Shown: positions 8,186-19,147, counted from the first letter of the stretch. The stretch: 64,000 nucleotides of DNA from Cupriavidus oxalaticus (GCF_016894385.1 NZ_CP069812.1:3538501-3602500), one strand, 5' to 3'. Numbers and translations: made by a program. The notes: generated from the sequence alone by a model not told the origin.

Positions 8186-9379
8186 TCAGAGCTCCCCGTA
8201 GCTGTGCAGGCCGGACAGGAACATATTGACGCCGAGAAAGGCAAAGGTCGTCACCAGCAGTCCGACCAGCGCCCACCACGCAGCCACCGTGCCGCGCAGG
8301 CCCTTCATCAGCCGCATGTGCAGCCATGCCGCATAGTTCAGCCACACGATCAGTGCCCAGGTCTCCTTCGGGTCCCAGCTCCAGTAACCGCCCCAGGCTT
8401 CGGCCGCCCACAGCGCGCCCAGGATGGTGGCGATGGTGAAGAAGGCAAACCCGACCGCGATGGCCTTGTACATCACGTCATCGAGCAGCTCCAGCGACGG
8501 CAGCCGCTCGGCGAGAATGCCGCGCTGCTTGAGCAGGTACGCGACCGACACCATCGCCGCCAGCGCAAAGGTGCCGTAGCCGATAAAGTTGGCCGGCACG
8601 TGGATCTTCATCCACCAGCTCTGCAGCGCCGGCACCAGCGGCTGGATTTCCTGCGCGTTGCGGCTGACCGTGTACCACAGCAGGAAGCCCACCGCGGCCG
8701 ACACCACCAGCATCACGAACGGCCCCAGCGCGCGCGTGGCGTAGCGGCCTTCGTAGTACAGGTAGAACAGCGACGTGACCAGCGTGAACAGCACGAACAC
8801 TTCGTACAGGTTCGAGACGGGAATATGGCCGACGTCATGGCCGATCAGGTACGACTCGTACCACCGCACCAGCATGCCGGTGAAACCCAGCACGATCGCG
8901 CCCCAGCACAGCTTGCTGCCGATGCTGTAGCCGGTGTCCGAGCGCGTGGCCAGCCCGACCCAGTAGAACAGCGTGGACAGGAACACCAGCGCGCTCATCC
9001 ACAGGATGGCCGACTGGCTCGACAGGAGGTACTTGAGGAAGAAGACCTGGTCCGCGCGCGCGAGCTGGCCCTGATAGAGCTGGATCGCGAACAGCGACAG
9101 CACCGTCAGCCCCAGCATCAGCGGACGTACCGGCTTCCAGTGCCAGCCGAGCAGTGCAAAGGCAGGCACGGCGCCGATCAGCACGGCCTTGTCGTAGCCA
9201 TCCATCCATTGCGCATATTGCGACAGCGCAATGCCGGCGCCGACGGCCAAGGCCAGCGCGAACAGCCAGTCCACCCACGTCAGCCGGCGCAGGAAGGAAG
9301 GTTCGAGATAAGCCTCATCGCCGGCACCCCCGTGGGCGGGCGTGGCGCGCGTGGCTTGCGTGGTCACGTTTGAAGACAT
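8186..9379 (-). CDS. ccsB: Cytochrome c biogenesis protein CcsB (CcsA/ResC type)
   Basis: Polytopic inner-membrane component of System II cytochrome c maturation. With ResB it moves haem to the outer face and ligates it to CXXCH apocytochromes. The 397-residue protein has about eight hydrophobic helices and the haem-handling tryptophan-rich WWD-type signature WGGYWSWDPKETWALIVWL near residue 330, flanked by conserved histidines (KIHVPANFIGYG, AAWLHMR). It lies 15 bp after resB in one unit and ends at a clear terminator. Confidence 0.95.
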   Translation of the reverse strand: MSSNVTTQATRATPAHGGAGDEAYLEPSFLRRLTWVDWLFALALAVGAGIALSQYAQWMDGYDKAVLIGAVPAFALLGWHWKPVRPLMLGLTVLSLFAIQLYQGQLARADQVFFLKYLLSSQSAILWMSALVFLSTLFYWVGLATRSDTGYSIGSKLCWGAIVLGFTGMLVRWYESYLIGHDVGHIPVSNLYEVFVLFTLVTSLFYLYYEGRYATRALGPFVMLVVSAAVGFLLWYTVSRNAQEIQPLVPALQSWWMKIHVPANFIGYGTFALAAMVSVAYLLKQRGILAERLPSLELLDDVMYKAIAVGFAFFTIATILGALWAAEAWGGYWSWDPKETWALIVWLNYAAWLHMRLMKGLRGTVAAWWALVGLLVTTFAFLGVNMFLSGLHSYGEL

Positions 9380-9394
9380 AGCGTACCTGCTTGT

Positions 9395-11584
9395 TTAATG
9401 GCTGCCGCCTTGATGTGGCGCTTCAGCGGGGATCCCGCCGGCGGCACGGCCGACGTCGTCGCGCAGTGCCGTGAATTCCTTTTCGAAGTCCATCGTGCGG
9501 CGCTGGGTCGACATCGCCATCAGCACTTGGCTGCCGGGCGTCGCGGCCTCTCCCTCGGCGGGCTTGTCCTTGATCCAGATCCAGACGCGGCGCTCGCGGA
9601 TATAGAACATCGCGAACACGCCCAGCGTCAGCAGCAGACAACCAAGATACACGATGTTCTTGCCCGGCGCACGGGTCATCTGGAACACGCTGGCCTTGAT
9701 TTCCTTGAACTCGTCGAGCTGCAGGAACACCGGTGCGCCGTAGAAGAAACTGTCCGACAGCGTATTGATCGCCTGTTGCAGGAAGGTGCCGCTTTGGGCG
9801 CTGTTGGGCACCACCGGCAGCTTGTCCTGGGCGCGTGCCAGCTGCCACAGCTCCCACATCGAGCCATTCAGGATCTTCAGCAGCACGTCGGCGGCCTTCT
9901 GCTGCTCGGCCTGCGGCACTGACTTTTCCAGGAATGCCGCGATCGCGGTGAAGCCGCCCGGCGGCGAGTCCGGGGTCGGTCGCGTGGCGCCGGCAAACAG
10001 GTCGAGCGCGCGCAGCGCGCTTTCGGCAAGCTGGCGGCGCAGGTCGGCCTTGTCGTCTCCCGGCATCGAGGCCAGCGCAAAGCGGCGCGCGGCCTCGCCG
10101 CGCAGCGCGCGGTCCTGCAGCGCGGCGCGCAGGCGCATCCAGTCGGCAACGCTGCCCTGGTCGTCGGCGGGAATGCGCAGGTAGCGGAACTGCTCGCTCG
10201 GCGATTCGCGCATGCCGGCCAGGAACACCGACTGCCCGTCTATCTGCACGGGCACCATGTAGTTGTTGTACTCGCGCGCCTGCCCGGTGCGATCGCGCAG
10301 CTTGTACTGCACCGAGGGGCCGACATTGCGCAGCGTCTTGGCCCGGTCGGCGCTGGCCGCGGCACCCAGGTGCTTCTCCAGCGTCTCGTTCAGCGATTTG
10401 CGCGCGACGCCGCGCGCATCGGGCTTGCCCGAGGCATCGGTGACGTTCTCGATATTCATCAGCCGGAAGTCGCTGAATTCGACCGTCACGCCTTCGCTGT
10501 CCGCGACGGTGCCGGTGTCCTTCAGCGGCGCCTTGCCGCCCACGGCACCGTCGATGGCAAAGGTGCCGCGCGCGGTGCCCTGCATCGGGTAGCCGACGAA
10601 CTTCAGGCGCGAGCCGCCGTCCTCGAAGCTGGACTGGTAGATGGCGATACCGTCGACGATCAGCGGCTCGTTCACCTTGATGGTGGCCTCGGTCTGCTTG
10701 CCGGTGACGCGGTCGGTGACGATCACATCGGAGGCGAACAGCTTGGGCATGCCGGTCTCGTAGAAGTCGATCGAGAACTTCTTGAGCGTGAGCGCGAAGG
10801 GCAGGTCCTGCACGAGTGCGCCGTCGGCGACGTTCAGGATGGCCGTGGACACGGTTTGCCCCTCGGGCACGTAGGCATTGCCGCGAAAGCCGGGGTTGGT
10901 CGCCGGCAGCCGGTGCTGCGACGGGATCTCGCTGATCACCGCGTTGCCGCTGATCGGGGTCTTGCCACCCAGCCACATCTGCGCGCGGATCAGCATGTCG
11001 CCGTCGAGCAGGCCGCCTATGCAGATCACCACGATGGCGGTATGCGCCAGGATATAGCCGACCTTGTTGGCCGCCCCCGCCTTGCCCGCCAGCAGCGTGG
11101 CACCGTCATGCTCGACGGCCTTGATGCGGTAGCCGCGGTTGCGCAGCAGCGCCGACAGCCTGCCGACAGCCTCGGCGCGCGCGCGTGCGCCGTCGAACTC
11201 GCCGCGATGGTGGAAGGCACGCAGGCTGCGCTCGCGCACATGGTCCTTCCATGAGCGCATGTCCGCAATCATCTTTGGCGTGTTGCGCACCAGGCAGAGC
11301 GTGGTGGACGCCACCAGGAAGGCCAGGATCAGCAGGAACCACCACGAGCCGTAGACCTTCTGCAGCGACAGCGTATGGAAGACATCGGCCCAGAACGGCC
11401 CGAACTGGTTGACGTAGTTCGGATACGGCTCGTTCTGCTTGAGCACGGTGCCGATCACGCTGGCGATGGAGATCACGGTCAGCAGCGCGATCGCGAAGCG
11501 CATCGAGGACAACAATTCGACCGCGTCGCGCAACACGCGGTGAGGGGTCTTCAGGTGCAGCCCTGAAGTGGAAGCGGTCGACAT
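9395..11584 (-). CDS. resB: Cytochrome c biogenesis protein ResB
   Basis: Large System II partner of CcsB (729 aa). Membrane helices lie near the N-terminus (LLSSMRFAIALLTVISIASVIGTVL, split by loops) and around residue 80, with another near 175 and one near the C-terminus (YLGCLLLTLGVFAMFYI). A long periplasmic region of about 450 residues between them is thought to present the apocytochrome. The motif GTVLKQNEPYPNYVNQFGPFW is typical. It is encoded upstream of ccsB and downstream of the cytochrome c4 gene, a likely client. Confidence 0.95.
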   Translation of the reverse strand: MSTASTSGLHLKTPHRVLRDAVELLSSMRFAIALLTVISIASVIGTVLKQNEPYPNYVNQFGPFWADVFHTLSLQKVYGSWWFLLILAFLVASTTLCLVRNTPKMIADMRSWKDHVRERSLRAFHHRGEFDGARARAEAVGRLSALLRNRGYRIKAVEHDGATLLAGKAGAANKVGYILAHTAIVVICIGGLLDGDMLIRAQMWLGGKTPISGNAVISEIPSQHRLPATNPGFRGNAYVPEGQTVSTAILNVADGALVQDLPFALTLKKFSIDFYETGMPKLFASDVIVTDRVTGKQTEATIKVNEPLIVDGIAIYQSSFEDGGSRLKFVGYPMQGTARGTFAIDGAVGGKAPLKDTGTVADSEGVTVEFSDFRLMNIENVTDASGKPDARGVARKSLNETLEKHLGAAASADRAKTLRNVGPSVQYKLRDRTGQAREYNNYMVPVQIDGQSVFLAGMRESPSEQFRYLRIPADDQGSVADWMRLRAALQDRALRGEAARRFALASMPGDDKADLRRQLAESALRALDLFAGATRPTPDSPPGGFTAIAAFLEKSVPQAEQQKAADVLLKILNGSMWELWQLARAQDKLPVVPNSAQSGTFLQQAINTLSDSFFYGAPVFLQLDEFKEIKASVFQMTRAPGKNIVYLGCLLLTLGVFAMFYIRERRVWIWIKDKPAEGEAATPGSQVLMAMSTQRRTMDFEKEFTALRDDVGRAAGGIPAEAPHQGGSH

Positions 11585-11620
11585 GTGCAGTGAAACCTAA
11601 GACAAACGTGCTGCTTTGAA

Positions 11621-11660
11621 ATAAAAAAGGGTGGCCTTGCTTGGACGAGCAGGCCACCCC
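11621..11660 (-). terminator. Intrinsic terminator after cytochrome c4
   Basis: The stem GGGTGGCC (11629-11636) pairs with GGCCACCC (11652-11659) and is extended inside by TGC/GCA. On the minus strand it is followed by a T-run (11621-11628). It lies about 95 bp past the cytochrome stop and separates it from resB. Confidence 0.85.
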
Positions 11661-11754
11661 TTTCGATTGTGACAGGCGCGTTCGGTTGCATGCCACGCGG
11701 GCTGCATGCCGAAGCACCGGCGCCTGGCGGCGCCAGCGTACTGCGCTAGCGTCG

Positions 11755-12414
11755 TTACCGGACGCCGGCGACGTAGTCCGCCACCGCCTTGATCTCGGCA
11801 TCCGACATCTTGGCGGCGATGGTCGTCATGACCGAATTGTTCTTGCGGGTGCCCTGGCGGAACGCCACCAGCTGTGCCTCGGTGTATTCCGACCACTGTC
11901 CGCCAATACGCGGATACTGGGCCGGGATGCCGGCGCCGGAGGGACCATGGCAGGCGGCACAGGCCGGCACGCCCTTGGCGGCGATGCCGCCACGGTAGAT
12001 CTTCTGGCCTTCCTCGATCGTGTCCTTGTTCTTGGCGGTGGCCGGCTTGATCGGCTGCTTGGCCAGGTAGGCGCCAATGTTGCGCATTTCCTCGTCGGTC
12101 AGCACCGATGCCATCGGCACCATGATCGCATTGTTGCGCGCCTTGGACTTGAAGTCGGCCAGCTGCTTGTGGACGTATTCCGGATGCTGGGCGGCCAGCT
12201 TGGGGTTGGCGGCGGCCGCGCTGTTGCCGGCTGCGCCGTGGCAGCTCAGGCAGGCGGGCACATTGCGATCGGGGGCACCTTGCGTGTACAGCGTCTCACC
12301 CTTGGCCGGGTCGGCCTTTGCGGCGGCCTGCTCTGCGGCAGATGCCAGTCCGGAAAGGGCGGCTGCAGGAACGGCCAGTGCCAGGACACCCAGAATCTTC
12401 GCAATGCGGTTCAT
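11755..12414 (-). CDS. Dihaem cytochrome c4
   Basis: A 219-residue periplasmic dihaem cytochrome c. The Sec signal peptide ends near AASA-like LASAAEQA at about residue 27. Two class I haem domains carry CLSCH (Cys55-His59) and CAACH (Cys152-His156), each followed by a Met-containing segment (NNAIMVPMASVL, NNSVMTTIAAKM) for axial ligation. Such proteins feed electrons to cbb3 or other terminal oxidases. ATG 12414 gives a standard signal peptide; longer frames do not. Its neighbours resB/ccsB mature this class of protein. Confidence 0.93.
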   Translation of the reverse strand: MNRIAKILGVLALAVPAAALSGLASAAEQAAAKADPAKGETLYTQGAPDRNVPACLSCHGAAGNSAAAANPKLAAQHPEYVHKQLADFKSKARNNAIMVPMASVLTDEEMRNIGAYLAKQPIKPATAKNKDTIEEGQKIYRGGIAAKGVPACAACHGPSGAGIPAQYPRIGGQWSEYTEAQLVAFRQGTRKNNSVMTTIAAKMSDAEIKAVADYVAGVR

Positions 12415-12920
12415 TCGCACACCTTCTCTGAATTGTTTTGGATACCGTGATGCATGCCGGCCGGCACTCTGCCGGCGGTGAGGACGCGCCGGGGCAAAGG
12501 CCTGACATCGTGGCGACCCGAGCGGATGACCGATCCGCTGCGGTTTGCCTGGCGGCAGACCCCCGCCAGCCCCTGATCCGCCGCTGCGGCACCTGAGGTG
12601 CAACGCATGATGCGAAACAAGGCCGTGCCCACGATAGGACGACACAACGAGGCTTCCCGTCCGGACAACGGCAGCCGAGCCACGCGGCAAAGGATGTCGC
12701 GCGTCACCCGATCAGGAGACCGTAAACCGGCGTATTGTACAATAAGTTATGTGCCGGATTGATGCCTTGCGCCCTGCTGTGCCGTGTTGAAACGGTCTCG
12801 CGCTGCGCCAGATCAAACCCGGCGAGCGGCCCCGCCGCAGCCCTCCCCACCCTGGCGGTAACCCGGCCACGGCCAGCGCCAGTTGCGCCGCCGCGGCGCC
12901 CCGCCCTACCGCTATCGCGC
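12415..12920. other. Divergent intergenic region, cytochrome c4 / engB
   Basis: 506 bp without a supportable gene. It contains a 10-bp palindrome ATTGTACAAT at 12734-12743 flanked by CCGGC/GCCGG, and a GCACCTGAGGTGC palindrome near 12590. No sigma-70 promoter with two good hexamers was found on either strand by eye. Confidence 0.6.
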
Positions 12921-13631
12921 ATGTCCCTCCTTCACCAGGCCCGCTTCTTCATTACCGTCAACCACCTGCGCGACCTGCCCGCCACGGCCGTGCCCGAGGT
13001 GGCATTCGCCGGCCGCTCCAATGCCGGCAAGTCCACCGCCATCAACATCCTGTGCAACCAGAAGCGGCTGGCGTTTTCCTCGCGCACGCCCGGACGCACG
13101 CAGCACATCAACTATTTCACGGTGGCTCCCGTCAAGGCGCCGGAACCGCAGGCGTTCCTGGTCGACCTCCCCGGCTATGGCTACGCAGAGGTGTCGGGCT
13201 CGGCCAAGTACCACTGGCAGGGCCTGCTGAGCGACTACGTGCAGACGCGGCCGCAACTGTCGGGGCTGATCCTGATGATGGATGCGCGCCGGCCGTTCAC
13301 CGATCTCGATTGCCAGATGGTCGAGTGGTTCCTGCCCACCGGCAAACCGATCCACGTGCTGCTGACCAAGGCCGACAAGCTCACCAACAGCGAGAACGCC
13401 AAGGCGCTGCGCGAGACGCGCAAGATGCTGCAGGGCTATGCAGAGCAGCTGGAAACGCCGGTGCCGCTGACGGCACAGCTGTTTTCGAGTCTCAAGCGCC
13501 GCGGCATCGAAGAAGCGCAGGGTGTGATCGCCGGCTGGCTCAACCTGCCGGAAGCGCAGAAGAACGCCGCGCAGGACGCCGCGGCACCGACGGCGGCTGT
13601 TCCTCCCGCTTCCACAGGCCCTGCGGCATAA
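12921..13631 (+). CDS. engB: Ribosome biogenesis GTP-binding protein YihA/EngB
   Basis: Small GTPase (236 aa) needed for late 50S assembly. G1 is [10 protein letters not shown]3 is DLPGYGY and G4 is TKADKL, in normal order and spacing. The N-terminus [17 protein letters not shown] matches the family, which favours ATG 12921; the frame stays open upstream to 12735 but that extension is Pro/Arg-rich and unlike the family. The C-terminus ends in an Ala/Pro-rich tail that probably is disordered. Confidence 0.93.
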   Translation: MSLLHQARFFITVNHLRDLPATAVPEVAFAGRSNAGKSTAINILCNQKRLAFSSRTPGRTQHINYFTVAPVKAPEPQAFLVDLPGYGYAEVSGSAKYHWQGLLSDYVQTRPQLSGLILMMDARRPFTDLDCQMVEWFLPTGKPIHVLLTKADKLTNSENAKALRETRKMLQGYAEQLETPVPLTAQLFSSLKRRGIEEAQGVIAGWLNLPEAQKNAAQDAAAPTAAVPPASTGPAA

Positions 13632-13639
13632 CGCCGCAG
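13621..13639 (+). terminator. Hairpin overlapping the engB stop codon
   Basis: A 7-bp perfect stem CTGCGGC / GCCGCAG with a 5-nt loop spans the engB stop. There is no U-tract, so termination is uncertain. Confidence 0.35.
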
Positions 13640-13653
13640 TGTAGTCAGCGCGC

Positions 13654-13681
13654 AAAAAAAGCCCCGCTGCAAGCAACGGGG
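13654..13681 (-). terminator. Terminator-like hairpin oriented for minus-strand transcription
   Basis: CCCCG (13662-13666) pairs with CGGGG (13677-13681), with further inner TGC/GCA pairing, and is followed on the minus strand by seven T residues. No minus-strand gene ends here; it could stop antisense transcripts entering engB. Confidence 0.4.
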
Positions 13682-13728
13682 ACGAACTTTCCCGCCGCTG
13701 GGGCGGGTACCCGCTCAGGGAGGAGTAG

Positions 13729-14892
<1,164 letters not shown>

Positions 14893-14923
14893 CCGGCATC
14901 ACCCTGTCGGAAACCAAGCGCCT

Positions 14924-16141
14924 ATGGAACTGCTCGGCTTCTCGGCCAGCCAGGTACACCCGCTCGCCTCGCTCGCCGCAGCGGGCAGCTTCCTCGGCGG
15001 CAATGCCGCCGCGCTGTTCGTCTGGGCGGACTTTTCCACCGAGGAAGTCACCGCTGCCCCGGATGCCTGGCGCGAGAACGTGCGCCAGCTCGCGGGCGCT
15101 TCGATCCTCGACCTGCACCTGGCCGACGCCACCAATGCCGCGCATCCATCGTATTTCGACACGACCAACGCGTATGACATGGTGATCTTCCGCAAGCTGA
15201 CCTTCGAGACCAGCCGCGCGATCGCCGAGGCCGAGCCGCCGGAGGCAACGCCGGCCAATGCGCCCAGGACGTCTGGCGATGCGACGACGGCACGTGCGCG
15301 CCGATATCCGCCCGGCTTCCTGCCCGCACTGGCCAAAATCGACACGCAGCCGGTCACGTTCTTCGTCTTCGATACGCTGCTGGTCACGGTACGCAACGGC
15401 CCGTCGCGCACCGTCGACCAGGTGCGCCAGCGCCTGCTCGAGCTCTGCCAGGCACCGCGGCCGCAGGCGTCGCCCGCGCGCGGCAACGGCCAGACCTTGC
15501 TGCACGGCGTGCGTCCGCCGAACCGGCCCGAGGACCTGATGCTGCGCCTGCTCAATGCGATGGTGGACCGCTACCTCGAACTGCGCGCCCCGCTGACACG
15601 CCAGCTCGACCGCTGGCAGCGCGCGCTGCTGAACTCGCGCCGCAGTTTTTCCAGCTGGGAAGGTCTTCTCGACGCGCGCATCCAGCTGCGCAAGCTGGAG
15701 CACCTGAGCGAGGAGCAGCGCGATGCGCTGCAGGAATTCCGCGACAGCTTGCTGGAAAACCGCTACAGCAGCGACCAGCACGGCACCCCGGTGGATACCA
15801 CGGGGCGCGACGAAGTGTTGCTGGTGCGCATCAACGATGTGATGGAGCATATCCAGCGCGTGCTCGCGCATGCGCGCCGGCTGGAGGATTCCATCGAGTC
15901 GGCGGTGCAGATCCACTTTTCGGCGGTGGCCCACCGCACCAACCGCACCATGCGCATGCTGACGCTGATCACGGCGCTGTTCATGCCGCTGACGCTGATC
16001 ACCGGCATCTTCGGCATGAACTTCGAGCGCATGCCCTGGCTGCAGGCGCCGGAGGGATTCTGGTGGTCGATCAGCCTGATGGGGGCGGTGGTAGTGGTGC
16101 TGGGCGCGCTGTGGGCCGTGGCGCGGCAGCTGGAACACTAG
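14924..16141 (+). CDS. corA: CorA-family magnesium/divalent-cation transporter
   Basis: A 405-residue pentameric channel-type transporter. The N-terminal 300 residues form the soluble funnel domain, including a long helix (RLEDSIESAVQIHFSAVAHR). Two C-terminal membrane helices follow, with the selectivity signature GMNFERMPW at the end of the first. ATG 14924 lies 31 bp after hemB, so co-transcription is likely. It is longer than E. coli CorA (316 aa) because of an insertion with an Ala/Pro-rich stretch around residue 105-120. Confidence 0.88.
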   Translation: MELLGFSASQVHPLASLAAAGSFLGGNAAALFVWADFSTEEVTAAPDAWRENVRQLAGASILDLHLADATNAAHPSYFDTTNAYDMVIFRKLTFETSRAIAEAEPPEATPANAPRTSGDATTARARRYPPGFLPALAKIDTQPVTFFVFDTLLVTVRNGPSRTVDQVRQRLLELCQAPRPQASPARGNGQTLLHGVRPPNRPEDLMLRLLNAMVDRYLELRAPLTRQLDRWQRALLNSRRSFSSWEGLLDARIQLRKLEHLSEEQRDALQEFRDSLLENRYSSDQHGTPVDTTGRDEVLLVRINDVMEHIQRVLAHARRLEDSIESAVQIHFSAVAHRTNRTMRMLTLITALFMPLTLITGIFGMNFERMPWLQAPEGFWWSISLMGAVVVVLGALWAVARQLEH

Positions 16142-16159
16142 CGCAGGCGCAGGTACGCC

Positions 16160-18070
16160 TCAGGTGCTGGTACGCTTGCCGAAGGCGCGCTCCAGGCTCT
16201 CCAGGAACCGGTTGGCCGACTGGTAGCCGATCACCCGCACCGGGCGCTCGCGCCCATCGGGTCCGAACAGGATGATCCCCGGCGGCCCGAACAGCCCGAA
16301 ACGCTTGAGCAGCGCCTTGTCGTCGGCATTGTTGGCGGTCACGTCCGCCTGCAGCAGCACGATCTCGGAGAGCCGCGCGCGCACGCGCGGGTCGACGAAG
16401 GTCATGCGCTCCATTTCCTTGCAGCTGACGCACCAGTCGGCATAGAAATCGAGCAGCACCGGCTTGCCGGCCGCGGCGGCCTGCGCCATGCGGGCATCCA
16501 GTTCCGCGACGCTGCGCACGCGCTCGAAGCGCACCGCCTGGGCGGCGCCCGCGCTTTCCGCACCACTGCGGCCCGCGCTCAGGTGTGACAGCGGCTGCAG
16601 CGGATCGCGCCCGCCCGACGCCACGCCGATCAGCACGATGGCCGCGGCGATCGCGAACAATACGCCAAGACCCTTGCCCACGCGCACCAGGTTGCGCGGA
16701 TCGGCCCCAAGCCCGTCAAAAGCGCCGAGGAACACCGCGGCCACCAGCAGCAATGCCGCCAGCAGCAGCATCGTCGTCCATGCCGGCAGCACCGGCCCGA
16801 GCATCCACAACGCCACACCCAGCAGCAGGAAGCCGAAGAAGCGCTTGGTCACCTCCATCCAGCGGCCGGCGCGCGGCAGCAGGTTGCCCGCGCCCACGCC
16901 CACCAGCACCAGCGGCACGCCCATGCCGATCGCCATCGCAAACAGCGCCGCGCCGCCGATGACCGCATCGCGGGTCTGCGCGATATAGGCCAGCGCCCCC
17001 GCCAGCGGCGCGGTCACGCACGGTCCGACGATCAGCGCGGAGATCGCGCCCATGGCCGCTGCACCAACCACCTGGCCGCCCTGGCGGCGGTTGGACGACT
17101 CCGTCAGCCGCGCCTGCCAGCGCTGCGGCAGCTGCAGTTCGTACAGGCCGAACATCGACAGTGCCAGCGCCACCATCAGCGCGGCGAACAGGCCCAGCAC
17201 CCATGGCGTCTGCAGCGCGGCCGACAGGCCTTCGCCCAGCAGCCCGGCCGCCACGCCGACGGCGGTGTACACCACCGCCATGCCCAGTACATAGGCCAGC
17301 GACACCACCAGCGCACGGCTGCGCGTGACATGCTCGCCGACGACGATCGAGGACAGGATCGGCACCATCGGCAGCACGCACGGCGTGAAGGTCAGCAGCA
17401 GGCCCAGGCCGAAGAAGAGTGCCGCGATCAAACCCACGTTGCGGCTCGCCAGCGCCCCGGCGATGCGGTCGCTGTCATCGGCACGCAGCGTCGCAGCGGG
17501 AGCCGGCTGGGCTGGCTGAGCCTGCAGTGGGGCCGCAGCGGGCGCATCGGAGCGCCCGCGTTTGCCGAACAGGTCGGCCAGGCCGGTGCCGCCGACCTTG
17601 TAGACGCTTTCCATCGGTGGATAGCACAGGCCCTTGTCGGCACAGCCCTGCGAGGTGACAGTCAGCGTCCACTTGCCGTCCGCCGGCGCCGCCGCCACCG
17701 GCACGCGGATGGTCACGCTGTCGCGGTACGTCTCCATCTCCTTGCCGAAGGTGTCGTCGAACTTGACCTTGCCTTGCGGGAAGTCCGGCGTGCCGAGCTT
17801 CACGGCGGCAGGCTCCGTCGCAAAGGCGAATCGCTCCCGGTACATGTAGTAGCCGGGCGCGACGTCGAAACGCACCTCCACGGTGCTGTCGTCGATCTGG
17901 CGCGCGGCGAAGCGGAAGGCTTGCTCGGGCGGCAGGAAATCGTCTTCCGTTGCCGCCAGCGCTGCGCCAGCCAGGCAAAGCCAGGCCAGTACCGCGAGCA
18001 GGACTGCGGCAATATGCCGCGCGCCGACGAGTCCGCGCGCGCGCTCCGGAAGTGCCAAACCGATGTTCAT
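16160..18070 (-). CDS. dsbD: Thiol:disulfide interchange protein DsbD
   Basis: Carries reducing power from cytoplasmic thioredoxin to the periplasm, for disulfide isomerisation and cytochrome c maturation. The 636-residue protein has a signal peptide, an N-terminal domain with the Cys pair in GCADKGLCYPP, eight membrane helices with the redox cysteines in FTPCVLPM and VGPCVTAP, and a C-terminal thioredoxin domain with FYADWCVSCKEME. ATG 18070 is chosen because it begins the signal peptide. It converges on corA with an 18-bp gap. Confidence 0.95.
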   Translation of the reverse strand: MNIGLALPERARGLVGARHIAAVLLAVLAWLCLAGAALAATEDDFLPPEQAFRFAARQIDDSTVEVRFDVAPGYYMYRERFAFATEPAAVKLGTPDFPQGKVKFDDTFGKEMETYRDSVTIRVPVAAAPADGKWTLTVTSQGCADKGLCYPPMESVYKVGGTGLADLFGKRGRSDAPAAAPLQAQPAQPAPAATLRADDSDRIAGALASRNVGLIAALFFGLGLLLTFTPCVLPMVPILSSIVVGEHVTRSRALVVSLAYVLGMAVVYTAVGVAAGLLGEGLSAALQTPWVLGLFAALMVALALSMFGLYELQLPQRWQARLTESSNRRQGGQVVGAAAMGAISALIVGPCVTAPLAGALAYIAQTRDAVIGGAALFAMAIGMGVPLVLVGVGAGNLLPRAGRWMEVTKRFFGFLLLGVALWMLGPVLPAWTTMLLLAALLLVAAVFLGAFDGLGADPRNLVRVGKGLGVLFAIAAAIVLIGVASGGRDPLQPLSHLSAGRSGAESAGAAQAVRFERVRSVAELDARMAQAAAAGKPVLLDFYADWCVSCKEMERMTFVDPRVRARLSEIVLLQADVTANNADDKALLKRFGLFGPPGIILFGPDGRERPVRVIGYQSANRFLESLERAFGKRTST

Positions 18071-18144
18071 GAAGCTGTTTCCTGTCTGTCCTGGCCGATG
18101 GAATCCGCCGTACCCATCGCTGCGCGGCCGTTCCCTTTCGCCCG

Positions 18145-18510
18145 TTATCCCGCCGGCTGCGCGCCCGTACTCGTTTCGCTGCCAACCCACGCCAGGTACG
18201 GTGCAAAGCCCGTCGTCACCGGCAATGCGATGATCTCCGGCACATCATAGGGGTGATGTTGCCGGATCACGGCCTCGAGTGCAGCGTAGCGCGCGCGGGT
18301 GGTCTTGATCAGCAGCGGCCATTCCCGCGCCTGCTCCAGCACGCCTTGCCACCAGTACTCGGATTCCACCGGGGCCAGACGGTTCACGCAGGCTGCCGCG
18401 CGCGCCTCCAGCACGGCCCGGGACAGCCGCGCCGCCGTCTCGGCATCGGGGGTATTGGTGATCACCACGAGCAGCTCGGCGGGGTCGGGGGACTGGCTGG
18501 CATCGGGCAT
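18145..18510 (-). CDS. cutA: Divalent-cation tolerance protein CutA
   Basis: Small trimeric cytoplasmic protein (121 aa) linked to copper/divalent-ion tolerance; the biochemical role remains unclear in the family. Characteristic segments are ACVNRLAPVESEYWWQG, LLIKTTRARYAALEAVI and HPYDVPEIIALPV. ATG 18510 is set by AGGAG seven bases upstream; longer frames run through a tandem repeat. It lies 74 bp upstream of dsbD, a frequent cutA-dsbD pairing. Confidence 0.93.
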   Translation of the reverse strand: MPDASQSPDPAELLVVITNTPDAETAARLSRAVLEARAAACVNRLAPVESEYWWQGVLEQAREWPLLIKTTRARYAALEAVIRQHHPYDVPEIIALPVTTGFAPYLAWVGSETSTGAQPAG

Positions 18511-18527
18511 CGGCACGCTCCTGGAAC

Positions 18528-18570
18528 GGCTGGCAATGGCTGGCATTGATGGCTGGCATTGATGGCTGGC
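18528..18570. repeat. Short tandem repeat upstream of cutA
   Basis: The 13-bp unit GGCTGGCATTGAT occurs twice in tandem (18538-18563), flanked by partial copies GGCTGGCAAT and GGCTGGC. It sits between the cutA start and the rplQ terminator. Confidence 0.7.
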
Positions 18571-18573
18571 GCC

Positions 18574-18605
18574 CAAAACAAAAGAGCCAGGCGGATGCCT
18601 GGCTC
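18574..18605 (-). terminator. Intrinsic terminator of the alpha ribosomal operon
   Basis: A perfect 9-bp stem (GAGCCAGGC 18584-18592 / GCCTGGCTC 18597-18605, loop GGAT) followed on the minus strand by TTTTGTTTTGG, about 70 bp after the rplQ stop. Confidence 0.9.
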
Positions 18606-18673
18606 GATTGTAAGCGGTGTGCCCGGAACCGTCGCAAGACGGCAGCGGGCGCGGAACGCACTTAGAAACGCAC

Positions 18674-19069
18674 TTATTCCGCGGCTTCTTCAGCCGGGGC
18701 TTCGGTGATTTCCGGACGATCCACCAGCTCGACCAGCGCCATCGGCGCGTTGTCGCCCTGACGGAAGCCGAACTTCAGGATGCGGGTGTAGCCGCCCGGA
18801 CGGGTGGCGTAGCGCGGGCCCAGTTCGGTGAACAGCTTGGTGACCATGTCGCGGTCGCGCAGGCGGGCGAAAGCCAGGCGGCGGTTGGCAACGGTGTCCT
18901 TCTTGGCCAGCGTGATCAGCGGCTCGACGACCTTGCGCAGTTCCTTGGCCTTGGGCACGGTGGTCTTGATCAGCTCGTGCTGGAACAGCGAGTTGGACAT
19001 GTTGCGCAGCATCGCGAGGCGGTGCGACGAGGTGCGGTTCAGTTTCCGCAGACCATGACGGTGACGCAT
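18674..19069 (-). CDS. rplQ: 50S ribosomal protein bL17
   Basis: A 131-residue large-subunit protein near the exit-tunnel outlet. The N-terminus [17 protein letters not shown] and the central [14 protein letters not shown] are family hallmarks. An acidic Ala/Glu C-terminal tail ([11 protein letters not shown]) extends past the conserved core. It is the last gene of the rpsM-rpsK-rpsD-rpoA-rplQ operon and ends at an intrinsic terminator. Confidence 0.98.
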   Translation of the reverse strand: MRHRHGLRKLNRTSSHRLAMLRNMSNSLFQHELIKTTVPKAKELRKVVEPLITLAKKDTVANRRLAFARLRDRDMVTKLFTELGPRYATRPGGYTRILKFGFRQGDNAPMALVELVDRPEITEAPAEEAAE

Positions 19070-19147
19070 GATGATTCCTTTCAGTTAAGTGTTTGACCAG
19101 CTCTTCTATCGTCCGATGCGGCTGGACGCGGGCCGGTAGTCATACGA

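Noticed and set aside
12734..12743. TACAAT in the palindrome as -10 for engB or cytochrome c4
   Set aside because: No acceptable -35 hexamer lies 16-18 bp upstream on either strand.
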